NCBI GenBank assembly: GCA_031310005.1
Contig: CM062382.1
Coordinates: 2,790,001-2,854,000, forward strand
Length of the DNA stretch: 64,000 nt
Source: Dactylellina haptotyla
Lineage: Eukaryota; Ascomycota; Orbiliomycetes; Orbiliales; Orbiliaceae
Reading direction: 5' to 3'
Shown one piece after another: positions 49,452 through 58,611 of this stretch (within the stretch, counting starts at the first letter, position 1; each line of letters opens with the position of its first letter). The position numbers and the translations under genes are program-made. Under the pieces are notes generated by a model. It was not told where the DNA came from. It saw nothing but the letters and a program-made list of their open reading frames with translations, and searched no databases.

Positions 49452-52412
49452 TTAGCCTTTAACCAAGCTCTCCGCTCTCAGCTGTTTGAACCCTTTCCCA
49501 GCTACATATCCTTGATAAGCCTTATATCTCAACTTAGCAGCCGGATCCTCAACTCCAGCGATGTAATTATCAGCAGAGTCCACAAAAGTCCTGTACACCG
49601 TCTCATCTTCAACTTTACTCCTGAGATTCGCAACAGCCCTAGAACTCCCGCTTTTAACGTAATTAACGAAAACGCTCGGTGGGTTGGAGATATCCTCGTG
49701 GGGTACAATCGGAAGATTCAACGGATGTGTGACATATCGCTCGTACTCTGCTTTCTCACTCTTAGAGACCGAGGGGTTCAAGGAATGATAGACAATTTGC
49801 TCCATAGTCCAGAGTTGTGGGGGGAGGGTCTCCTTGTCCGATCGAGGGTTTGTGCCCGGGATGGACGGGATACTGTCGTTTAGGCCGAGGTTTAAACTGT
49901 ATTTTAGATTGTTTTCATGAGAGTGGCTCATGTGCTCGCCAGTTGGATCAGTAAGCCAGCGTTGGAGAGAGAGGCGTTTGAGTTGTTTGCTGAAGTCCAT
50001 GGTAGGATCGATAATCTTCACACCCCGTCTTTTGCGACGGTCTTTTTCGCCAGGTTGACCGCCAGAGCTACGAACTGCGAATGGTGAGGGGTCTTGGGCA
50101 GTCCCGTCTGGGGCCTTGAGGGTTCTAGAAGAGATGTTAGCATATATCGTGAGGTGACGGGTAAGTTGGACATACTTGGTTGTGGAGACCATTCTATAAG
50201 AGAATATCTTTGGAAAAGTCGATAGTGCCTTGGGTTTGTAATATTCTAACCAGAATTCATCCACAAATGAGACATCTTGCCCGTTCAGGTCCGCAACAGA
50301 CACCTTTGGTGGAATCTGGGATTTCTCAAGGTGCTCATCGGTCCACCATTTTATGTAGCTGCGTTTTTTCCTCTCCATCCTAGGATCTGCATGGTGGAGA
50401 TAATAATCTGTTTCAAGATCCCACAACATCGGCTGGCCCTTCGCGAAGATGTAGTTACCGAGGAACAAATTGATAGCTTCTTGTCGTTGTGCATCCATGA
50501 AAGAGTTGTTGTAATACCGTTTGAAGCTCTCAATCATATCTCTGGACTGACTTGACCACTGGTTGATCTTGCGGTAGGTCTCCATCGTGTTGACGAGATG
50601 CGAACCTCCATATTGCAATGCAATGCTATCTCCGTGATCATGGTACATATGTGTAAACAAATTCGAGACGTCCGTATCGTATTTGAGGAAGTCGTCTTCA
50701 AGAATTCCAAGAGCTTTCAACTGAAGACCCAAGGCGCGTTTCCCGATAACAAACTGGGCGGCGTTTGTACGATCAAGACAGTCAATACAATTCGTTCGGC
50801 AAACACCATTCTGAAGCTGAATTGGGTGGTCATCACCATAGCCGTTATGAAAGATCCCGGTCACTTTAAGAACATCAACCGCAATTTCTTCAAGCTTTTC
50901 GACGACATCTTGGTCGTGGCTTTTAGCGACACGACTCATATCCCAAGCTTTGTAGATGATATCATCCTTGTTCGGGAGGAGTTTCTTGAGATATGTCACT
51001 GCCTGTGTGAACTCGTGCAGCAATAAGGACTCACGAGGAACTCGCTCACGGGATTTAATCAGGTTCAAGACTACAATAGGTGTTCCGTAGCGATCAAAGA
51101 GTTGGTCAAAGTGAAGTGCAGCCGCGGTGAAAAAGGGATCAACAAGGTTGAGCGTGATCGGTGGTTTGGGAATCGAAGGACTAGACTCCTGCGACCAATA
51201 CAGCGGAATACTCCCTCGGTGTTGAACGTAGGATGTATAGTTTGGGCTCCCAAAGAGGATGCCACCGGGGGCGTGGAATGATGTAGTCTTCATGTCCGAG
51301 ACAATTTGCTCCGACTCCACATCGTTGGCGACATATCCCAAGTCGTTTACGCCTCGCTTCAGAAATCGCGCACCAGCGAAATATCTAGATCTCCGAGCTA
51401 TGATCGTAACATAAACCGGACGACCAAAAACCGATATTTTGCACTGGTCTATGAAGCCATGAAGAAGGGGTAGACACCAATCAAAAGTGTTGGTCATGTA
51501 TTGGAGAGCAGGTTGTAGGAGGTAGTGGTTCCAGGCAAACATTTCGTTGTAATCAGCACTCGAAGTCATAGAAGGTCGAAATCCATTTTTCAAAGCCTCC
51601 CGTGCCTTGGATAGATTATACTGAAGTGTGCGAGATATATCGTAAGAATAACTGAAATAGAAATTCTTCGTCAAATCTAGATTACCAAAAATGCCCATAA
51701 AACGCCCTTCCTCGGGGTTCTTATCCGCTTTCTTTGTAGATGTCGACGTTATGATCGGTATCAGCTCCGTAGCCTCGATCTGATACACATAATGGCCGCC
51801 CAGCATTGCGACGATACTCTTCTTCGTGATGACCAGCATGTAGTAGTTTGTCGTGAATCGAATAAAACCCAGGATACCCCACATTGCACAGCGCATCTTG
51901 AGACCGCCATGGGCGAGATTACCATCCTCGATGGCGTCTAGTAGCTGAACAAGTTCGTCCTTGGTATACACAACATCATCTTCGATTATAGAGAGCTCTC
52001 CCGGATCAACGGTTCTATCGATCTTCAACATCCTGTATTGTTCGTCCATGAGATCTGATCCGACTATGTAGTATCGAGTCGAGGTTTCATAAAGCTGAAA
52101 CTTCTGCATGCGATGGATGCCCTCCGGGCTATCCGAAAGCGGCTCTTGAAGCGGGCGCTTCTCATTGTGGCCTCCTTCAAGATTCGACCGTGCGGATGTT
52201 CTTCCGGAATAGTCGACTGGGGACGAGGGGTGTAGATGCGGCGATGGAATGTAAGGTTGCTTGTCAGTGGGTAACGGTGGTGGTTCAACAGCCTCCGAAT
52301 GCTCTATGAATGTGCCTTCTGAGACTTCAGACCTGACATCATCTTCATCGTACTCGTCTTCTGGTGGGGCAGGACCGGGGTCGTAGTCTTCCTTCTCGAC
52401 TACCTCCGCCAT
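49452..52412 (-). CDS. FIG4: SAC-domain polyphosphoinositide phosphatase Fig4, 969 aa after splicing
   Basis: Fig4 dephosphorylates phosphatidylinositol 3,5-bisphosphate at the vacuole or endosome and works with the Fab1 kinase and Vac14 scaffold. The SAC domain covers about residues 105-660. The catalytic CX5R(T/S) motif is in NCIDCLDRTNAAQFVIGKRA, near residue 540. The N-terminus is acidic (EDEYDEDDVRSEVSEG). The family C-terminal region follows, including FWLEYYKPKALSTFPKIFSY. The frame is open over 986 codons, but 50175-50125 looks like a 51-base intron: donor GTATGT, branch GCTAAC, acceptor TTCTAG. Removing it keeps the frame and gives TTKTLKAPDG. The gene is divergent from MLH1, 448 bases away. 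The length is close to that of yeast Fig4 (879 aa), with extra disordered sequence. Confidence 0.94.
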   Translation of the reverse strand: MAEVVEKEDYDPGPAPPEDEYDEDDVRSEVSEGTFIEHSEAVEPPPLPTDKQPYIPSPHLHPSSPVDYSGRTSARSNLEGGHNEKRPLQEPLSDSPEGIHRMQKFQLYETSTRYYIVGSDLMDEQYRMLKIDRTVDPGELSIIEDDVVYTKDELVQLLDAIEDGNLAHGGLKMRCAMWGILGFIRFTTNYYMLVITKKSIVAMLGGHYVYQIEATELIPIITSTSTKKADKNPEEGRFMGIFGNLDLTKNFYFSYSYDISRTLQYNLSKAREALKNGFRPSMTSSADYNEMFAWNHYLLQPALQYMTNTFDWCLPLLHGFIDQCKISVFGRPVYVTIIARRSRYFAGARFLKRGVNDLGYVANDVESEQIVSDMKTTSFHAPGGILFGSPNYTSYVQHRGSIPLYWSQESSPSIPKPPITLNLVDPFFTAAALHFDQLFDRYGTPIVVLNLIKSRERVPRESLLLHEFTQAVTYLKKLLPNKDDIIYKAWDMSRVAKSHDQDVVEKLEEIAVDVLKVTGIFHNGYGDDHPIQLQNGVCRTNCIDCLDRTNAAQFVIGKRALGLQLKALGILEDDFLKYDTDVSNLFTHMYHDHGDSIALQYGGSHLVNTMETYRKINQWSSQSRDMIESFKRYYNNSFMDAQRQEAINLFLGNYIFAKGQPMLWDLETDYYLHHADPRMERKKRSYIKWWTDEHLEKSQIPPKVSVADLNGQDVSFVDEFWLEYYKPKALSTFPKIFSYRMVSTTKYVQLTRHLTIYANISSRTLKAPDGTAQDPSPFAVRSSGGQPGEKDRRKRRGVKIIDPTMDFSKQLKRLSLQRWLTDPTGEHMSHSHENNLKYSLNLGLNDSIPSIPGTNPRSDKETLPPQLWTMEQIVYHSLNPSVSKSEKAEYERYVTHPLNLPIVPHEDISNPPSVFVNYVKSGSSRAVANLRSKVEDETVYRTFVDSADNYIAGVEDPAAKLRYKAYQGYVAGKGFKQLRAESLVKG
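50125..50175 (-). other. Probable 51-base in-frame intron within FIG4
   Basis: On the minus strand this reads GTATGT at the 5' end, ATATGCTAACATC near the 3' end and TTCTAG at the boundary. It is a multiple of three with no stop, so ORF finding alone would keep it as 17 extra residues (YVQLTRHLTIYANISSR, approximately). Confidence 0.75.
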
Positions 52413-52860
52413 TTTCGACTAGGTGGGATGCTGGAGTCGCTATCTCAGGATAATGATGGCTGAGAGGAATGATAGGATAGCTACTGATGAGCTGAGCATC
52501 TGGTGTAGCATGCCTGGACATGCACCGTCTTCAGAATAACATCGCAGCTTATATATATAGCAGGAACCAGTCGTATGTAGTGGCGATGATGTCGTTGAGC
52601 TAGAGCTATCGATTAGCGTCGCTGGTGCGGTTCAGGTCCATCTGCAGGGGAGAGGTTGACAGGAACGTCATATGAGCCGACAACACAAACCCGACGCCGC
52701 GACAAACCCGACCGCGTTCATCTGACCACGAGAGCTCCCTACACCCCCGTCACGTCTACCCAGGCCACCTGCGACTCTACCGACCTATCAGACGTGCAGT
52801 TCGCGACGGAGCAGGACCAGTCATCAAGTCTGAGAACGTTGTAGGAGGGCTTTCGCAAAG
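52413..52860. promoter_or_regulatory. Divergent promoter FIG4/MLH1
   Basis: 448 bases between two start codons, moderately GC-rich on the MLH1 side and AT-rich (TTATATATATAG at about 52550-52561) in the middle. The AT-rich stretch could serve as a TATA-like element for FIG4. I see no gene. Confidence 0.55.
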
Positions 52861-55591
52861 ATGGACGACGAAATGGATACAACCGCCGACATTCCTGAGG
52901 AAGCCGAAGCTCCAGACGCCATGGCCACGAACGATGATTCAAGGGGCACCAAACGCAAAGCAACCGAGGAGCTGGTCGAGAACGCTCCAAGAAGGATTAA
53001 GGTGCGCTCCGGTATCGCGTTGTGAACTCGTGGGAATATTGGACTAATCTAATACGTCGGGTAGGCTCTTTCGCAAACAGTTGTAAACAAGATAGCTGCT
53101 GGCGAGATTATTGTGGCGCCGGTGCACGCCTTGAAGGAACTCCTCGAGAATGCCGTGGACGCAGGTTCGACATCCATCGAAGTTGTGGTCAAAGATGGAG
53201 GCCTCAAACTGCTACAAATTACGGACAACGGTTCTGGGATTAATGTATTGGCCCTTGATCTTATTTAGTCAAAGGCGGTTCTCGCTAATTTATTATGGCC
53301 TTCCAGAAAGACGATATGGGTATCCTCTGCGAGAGGTTTACAACGTCGAAATTAAAAACTTTCGAGGACTTAACTAGCATTGGCACCTACGGATTCAGAG
53401 GAGAAGCCCTGGCTAGTATTAGCCATATCGCACATTTGAGTGTTACCACGAAAACTAAAGACTCGGACTGTGCTTGGAGAGGTGTTTACGCTGATGGCAA
53501 ATTAATACCACCAAAACCTGGCGGCTCCGCGGAACCCAAACCTGTTGCCGGAAGACAGGGTACTCAGATAACAGTTGAAGATCTGTTTTATAATGTTCCT
53601 AGCAGGAAACGAGCCTTCCGAAATTTGAATGAAGAGTATTCAAAAGTGCTTGATATGGTTGGAAAATATGCGATCCATTGTGATGGTATCGCATTTAGCT
53701 GCAAAAAGGTACAGTTTTTCGGCTTTTCACCAATAAAAGATGTTTTTTAATCGGGATTACTTTTAGCATGGAGAATCATCCATTGGTGTCGCGATCCAGA
53801 GTACAGCCAAGACAATAGATCGTATACGCCAAATTTACGGCAATGCAGTCGCAGCCGAATTAATACCTTTCGAAGTCGAAGACAAGCGACTGGGATTTAA
53901 AGCTGCAGGACTAGTCAGCAATGCGAATTACAGCATAAAAAAAACCACAATGTTACTTTTCATCAATCGTAAGTATTTATCCGGCTCATCTTTGTTGGCA
54001 AACCTAACATCAAGATAGATCGATGTGTCGAATCAACCGGTATTCGGAAATCTTTAGAATCGGTGTATTCAGCATTTTTACCAAAAGGCGGACACCCTTA
54101 TATCTATGTAACTATAGACATCGAACCACATCGGATAGACGTAAACGTCCATCCTACAAAACGAGAAGTCAACTTCTTGCACGAAGACGAGATTGTCGAA
54201 ACTATATCGGATGCCGTTCAAGAAAAGCTCGCGGCAGTCGATACTTCCCGCTCTTTCATGACCCAAACCGTGCTTCCCGGAGCTGGAATCCCTTCGACAT
54301 CAGCGGTAGCCCCTACCGCTCCAACCCCGAGTTCTAATAGAACGCTTGCTACTCCTGCGAAGTCTGCACAGACTCCAAAGCGGCCATACGAAAACGAAAT
54401 GGTACGGACGGATGCAAAAGTCAGAAAAATCACGTCAATGCTGCCGCCGGCTCTCTCTTCATCTTCTAGTGGAGAGATCTTGAGACGCATGGCTAGCAAT
54501 GGGGAGACGACCGGAGAGTATCCGGACGATTTTCAACCCGAGTACGAAGTCTTGGATACAACAAGGCGGCAGATCAAGCTTGCGAGTATAAAAACTCTAA
54601 AAACGGAAGTTAGAGACCAGTGTCACGAAGGTCTCATGGAACTATTTGGGAATTACACATGGATTGGGGTAGTGGATGAGTGGAAGAGGTTGGCGGCAGT
54701 ACAGAATGGTATCAAGCTATATTTGGTTGATTACGGTGCTGTGTGGTATGTCATATTCTATTCCCTTTGACTTCAAAACCTTTTAACGATTTCGAAAGTT
54801 ATGAATTTTTCTATCAACTCGCTCTGAACGACTTCGGTAATTTCGGAGAAATACGATTCGAACAACCCCTATCTCTCGGGGAGCTTGTCGACATCGGTAT
54901 CGAGCTTGAGAGACAATCCGAGAAGGCTGAGGGTGGCGATGTCGAATCTGACTGGGATGGGATCGCGCAGGTGAGATACTTTTGGCATAGTATGATATGA
55001 ATAAATATGGCCTAACAGATTGCAAAATTCCAGCAAGTAACTGAAATGCTCTTTGAAAAGAGAGATATGATAAACGAATACTTCTCTTTAAAAATAAATG
55101 ACGACGGCGAAGTTGAGAGCGTACCACTTTTACTTAAAGGCTACACACCGAATCTAGCGAAATTACCAACCTTTTTACTGAGGCTAGGTCCAAGGGTGCG
55201 TCATTTAACTGTCCCAATGTAGCTGCTACGCTAACATGAACCTCAGGTCAATTGGGACGATGAACTCGACTGCTTCGACTGTTTTCTCCGAGAAATAGCA
55301 ATTTTTTATGTTCCAGAAGCGATCCCGCGACCGGTGCAACTTGGCTCTCTTGAACGGAGAACGCAAGACGGAGACGAGGAGATGGGAGATGCAGATGATG
55401 AAGTTCCCGCAGAAATCCGAGAACAGGTGAAAGTCTACGAGGCTCGAAGGAAGGAGATTTCCGTGGCTCTGGAGCGGGTTCTGTTCCCAGAATTTAGAAA
55501 GAGGTTATTACCTTCGAAGAAATTGTTGAAGGGTGTTACGGAAGTTGCGAATCTGAAGGGGTTGTATAGGATTTTCGAGAGGAGTTGTTAG
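52861..55591 (+). CDS. MLH1: DNA mismatch repair protein Mlh1, 776 aa
   Basis: Mlh1 is the common subunit of MutL heterodimers (with Pms1, Mlh3 or Mlh2), acting in nuclear mismatch repair and meiotic crossing over. Exons are 52861-53001, 53065-53244, 53307-53708, 53767-53968, 54019-54745, 54799-54970, 55034-55195 and 55247-55591, all closing in phase. The GHKL ATPase is complete: motif [14 protein letters not shown], motif [11 protein letters not shown] split by intron 2, and motif [19 protein letters not shown]. The transducer part has [20 protein letters not shown] and [15 protein letters not shown]-type sequence ([18 protein letters not shown]). A disordered linker then leads to the C-terminal dimerisation domain (LVDYGAV...[14 protein letters not shown]). 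The first 45 residues are an acidic extension before the ATPase. The C-terminus is IFERSC; in yeast and human Mlh1 it is FERC, whose cysteine joins the Pms1 endonuclease site. Confidence 0.96.
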
Positions 55592-55981
55592 TAGAATTCC
55601 TGCTTGCAAATTTTGATTGGGGTTGAAGTTTATATTGGGATCGAGGCATGAACACAAGTTATGATTGGGACATTATTGTATATTTGGGATTTTAGCGATT
55701 ACCAAAGCTTGGAATTCTAGCAGGTTTCACGAATTAATTTAGAACGAGTCGCAGGCTATTTTGATTACTATAGCTTGATATCAAGGAAATACCTTTTGCA
55801 TTTGGGGATTTTACAGGAAGGTCATGGCGCCGTAGAGCAGCGAAAGGCTATTTGGGGAGTCGTGTGTCGCTAGATTGTCTCAGAATCTTCAAATTTTCGC
55901 CCCAGTTCGTAGGCTGCAAAACCATCGCACCTCGCATCTTTCTCTAACGCTACTTTGTACACGATCACGAACCAAGAAAAG
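55592..55981. promoter_or_regulatory. MLH1 3' flank and RPA12 promoter
   Basis: 390 bases between two genes on the same strand. AT-rich at first; the last 60 bases before 55982 are C/A/T-rich like a short leader. No gene is seen. Confidence 0.5.
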
Positions 55982-56749
55982 ATGGCAGCAATCGGATCTT
56001 TGATTTTCTGCAACGACTGCGGTAACCTTCTCGACAGGTCCGTAGGTCAAGATAAGATCAAATGCAATGTTTGCGGATGCATCAATAAAGGTGGATTACC
56101 TCCCAACTTCAAGCTTCATATCATCAACTCGAATTCGAAAATTTTCAAACACCAACGCGGCAGGACATACAAATTGCTAACAAATTTTGTTCTGGAATAA
56201 AAAGATACCAGTACGAAGACTGTTGTAACACATTCACTACCGAATGCATTCCCATCTTCTTTGAGGCAGAAGCACTCGACGGGCCAGAATCTCGCCCCGG
56301 AGGATGTGGAAGGGCAAGCTGAGGTTTGTAGATGGATTCAAAGCCACAAAAATTTTGACAAGCAAAAACGCTTGAACCACAACACAACAAATACAACATG
56401 CTAATTGTCGGTTTCGCCGATTGTAGATTGATACGCCATGTCCTAAATGCGATCACCCAGTTATGCAGTACACTACTGCCCAGCTAAGAAGTGCTGACGA
56501 AGGCGTAAGTATTTTCTGTCTCTTTCATTTTAAATAGCTGATATAAACTAACCGCTTTGTTTGATAAATATAGGCTACTAGTGAGTTAACGATTAATTAA
56601 GACGCGTTTCTAATTGTACTGACGATATCATTTAAATAGTCTTTTACAAATGTCCGAACTGCGGACATAGGTATTTAGTCATCTTTGAAGAATTTTGTAT
56701 GCCTTAGGCCATGAACTAACTTCTGAGTAGATATAATACCAACAACTAG
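55982..56749 (+). CDS. RPA12: RNA polymerase I subunit Rpa12 (A12.2), 120 aa
   Basis: This is the small zinc-ribbon subunit of nucleolar RNA polymerase I, needed for RNA cleavage and termination. Exons are 55982-56090, 56205-56323, 56427-56504, 56574-56580, 56640-56670 and 56731-56749; the coding total is 363 bases and every phase closes. The N-terminal zinc ribbon is SLIFCNDCGNLL and IKCNVCG. The linker is DTSTKTVVTHSLPNAFPSSL. The C-terminal TFIIS-like zinc ribbon is DTPCPKCDHPVMQY and QLRSADEG, ending in IFYKCPNCGHRYNTNN. The acidic DE pair of the catalytic hairpin is present (SADEG). The fourth exon is only seven bases (GCTACTA) and codes the AT of GATIFYKC. The length matches yeast Rpa12 (125 aa). 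The start is the ATG that gives the family's N-terminus. Confidence 0.95.
56574..56580 (+). other. 7-base micro-exon of RPA12
   Basis: GCTACTA lies between an acceptor AATATAG and a donor GTGAGT. It supplies Ala, Thr and the first base of Ile; without it the frame between SADEG and IFYKC would be broken. The flanking introns are 69 and 59 bases. Confidence 0.85.
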
Positions 56750-57197
56750 AGTGTTTGTAGTGCTACTTGTTCATACTTGCACCGCGATTGTCGATTTTGG
56801 CGTTTAGGAGGATAGATGACATGTACAGTTAGAGATTTTTTTAAAACAGAATACAAAATGCATTTCGTGACTTGCACTTCTACGATTTGAGAATTAGCTA
56901 GTTCTTTTTACTTTTTAGATGCAAAATATTTTTTTAGTATATATAGTAAGCGTATGCACTAAATCAAATCCAAAAATAAGACAAAAAAAAACTTTTGCTC
57001 TCCGTCAGCCAATATGCAATCCATCCAAATTACTCCTTCCAGACTCCCGGCTAACTTTTTAAAAAGGTATCTTAAGCCAAATATGTCTACCGAAGGACGA
57101 AAGTCTAGTTACAAGGGGGGAACGCCACACCCTCGTTGCTGTAAGGTATATGTAGTATGTATATATATACGGATATCGAGATGAGAGTCGATACCCA
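56750..57197. other. Intergenic region between convergent genes
   Basis: Shared 3' flank of RPA12 (+) and the deoxyhypusine hydroxylase gene (-). It is very AT-rich (56820-57000) with A- and T-tracts suitable for polyadenylation on both strands. No gene is seen. Confidence 0.5.
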
Positions 57198-58177
57198 TCA
57201 AGCCTTCACCTCAGGAATCAAAGCGTACTCTAATTCGCCACTCTTCTCAAACTCACTCATATCTAATGCCACAATTGCGCTGTCCCTGACCAATCTCTCC
57301 GGATCATTCACATATTTCTTCAGCTCCTCGTCGATTTCAGGGAGTCCGATGCTTCCGAGCGCCTCTGCGGCTTCATGGCGGACCATACCATCTTCCTTGG
57401 TGTCAGCGAGGACTTTCAGAAGGGCATCCTTGGAGTGCGGATCGGACATTTGGCCAAAGATGAAGGCGATTTCATGGCGGAAGAGGGCAGATGGATCAGC
57501 GAAACCGGAGGCGAGGGCGTCGATTGCCTCGGGAGTACCGATGTCACGGAGACGAAACATGGCTCTGTATCGGTAGAATAAGGAGAGAGATTGGTCGTTC
57601 ATAGACGTTTGGAGGTCAGAAATCGATTTGATGGTCGATGGGAGTGGAGGTGCAGGATCGACGGATGCAAAGGCACTAATGGTTCAGAAGCGTTAATTAC
57701 ACGGATACCAAAGAATAGGCGTTGCTAGAAATGGGGAGTCAACCTCGCTTGTAGATCTTCCGTAGCAGCTTTCCCCGAAAGATCGTATTCAATCTTTGCA
57801 ATGGACAATTCGCACGTCTGTCGTACAGCTTCCTCTGGGTCGTTCAGGTACTTCCGTAACAGGGGCAAGCTATCCGCTCCGCCGATAGCGGCGAGAGCTT
57901 CAGCGGACTCGTGACGGCAGATAGCAGCTTCGTTCAAATCGTCGAGTCGTTCTCGCAGTGGCTTGATGGCATAATCGTTCTTTGTCTGCCCGAGACAGTA
58001 GGCGAGCTCGTGCTTGAGAAGTGCGGATTCGGACGAGAAGGCTGCGGCGATGGCATCGATTGCTTTGAGGTCCCCGTTGACTCCCAGGTGCTTTAGGGAG
58101 AAGAGAGCGCGAAAACGGAGAGCGAGATTTGCGGACTCGTCGCAAAGGACGGTTTGGAGCTGGGTAACGGCCGCCAT
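57198..58177 (-). CDS. LIA1: Deoxyhypusine hydroxylase (Lia1/DOHH), 303 aa
   Basis: This iron enzyme performs the last step of hypusine formation on translation factor eIF5A. Exons are 58177-57744 and 57675-57198, joined across a 68-base intron (donor GTTGAC, acceptor CATTAG) in phase. It is built of HEAT-like repeats in two halves, each with two His-Glu iron-binding motifs: [10 protein letters not shown] (about residue 53), [10 protein letters not shown] (87), [10 protein letters not shown] (210) and [10 protein letters not shown] (243). All four are intact. The ATG at 58177 is chosen because the upstream open frame crosses a 24-base homopolymer and gives no family sequence. At 303 residues it is a little shorter than yeast Lia1 (325), mainly in the inter-domain linker. 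It lies 434 bases downstream of SEC1 on the same strand. Confidence 0.96.
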
Positions 58178-58611
58178 ATCGAATGTTGTCGGTGATGAAG
58201 CTCTCACGACCAGCGAGATTTTTTTTTTTTTTTTTTTTTTTTCTGGTATGAAGGCAGCCAAGCGAAAAGGATCCAATGAACCCCGGGGAACGCGGGGTAC
58301 CGGGGGAGGGGTATGCGTCCCGGGGGCTTGGTTTGGAACCGGGAAGCGTGGTCTTCCGCGCCAACACGGTCCCACCTATTATACTGTTTACGAGACCTGG
58401 TTTCGGTAGACAGAAAATGGCATTCTAGAAACTTCACTGCTAAGTAAATGTTCATTTATTTCATCTTACAATACACAGACGCAAATAATGCATTCATGCG
58501 AAATCAAGAAACCCCAAAAAAACACAACGAAAAACCGCCCCATCCACCATTTCCAGCACCTAATCGATAGCTGTTAAAAGGGACCTGTAAGTAACAGTAC
58601 TGCCATACCAT
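58178..58611. promoter_or_regulatory. LIA1 leader with a 24-T tract and SEC1 3' flank
   Basis: The T-run at 58219-58242 becomes a 24-A run on the transcript strand, 42 bases before the LIA1 start codon, so it is probably within the 5' UTR or core promoter. C/G-rich sequence at 58265-58345 lies beyond it. No gene is seen. Confidence 0.6.
58219..58242. repeat. 24-base poly(T) homopolymer
   Basis: An uninterrupted T-run on the plus strand; the reverse is poly(A) in the likely LIA1 leader. It is prone to length change and to assembly error. It also makes the poly-Lys and poly-Phe frames seen around it. Confidence 0.95.
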
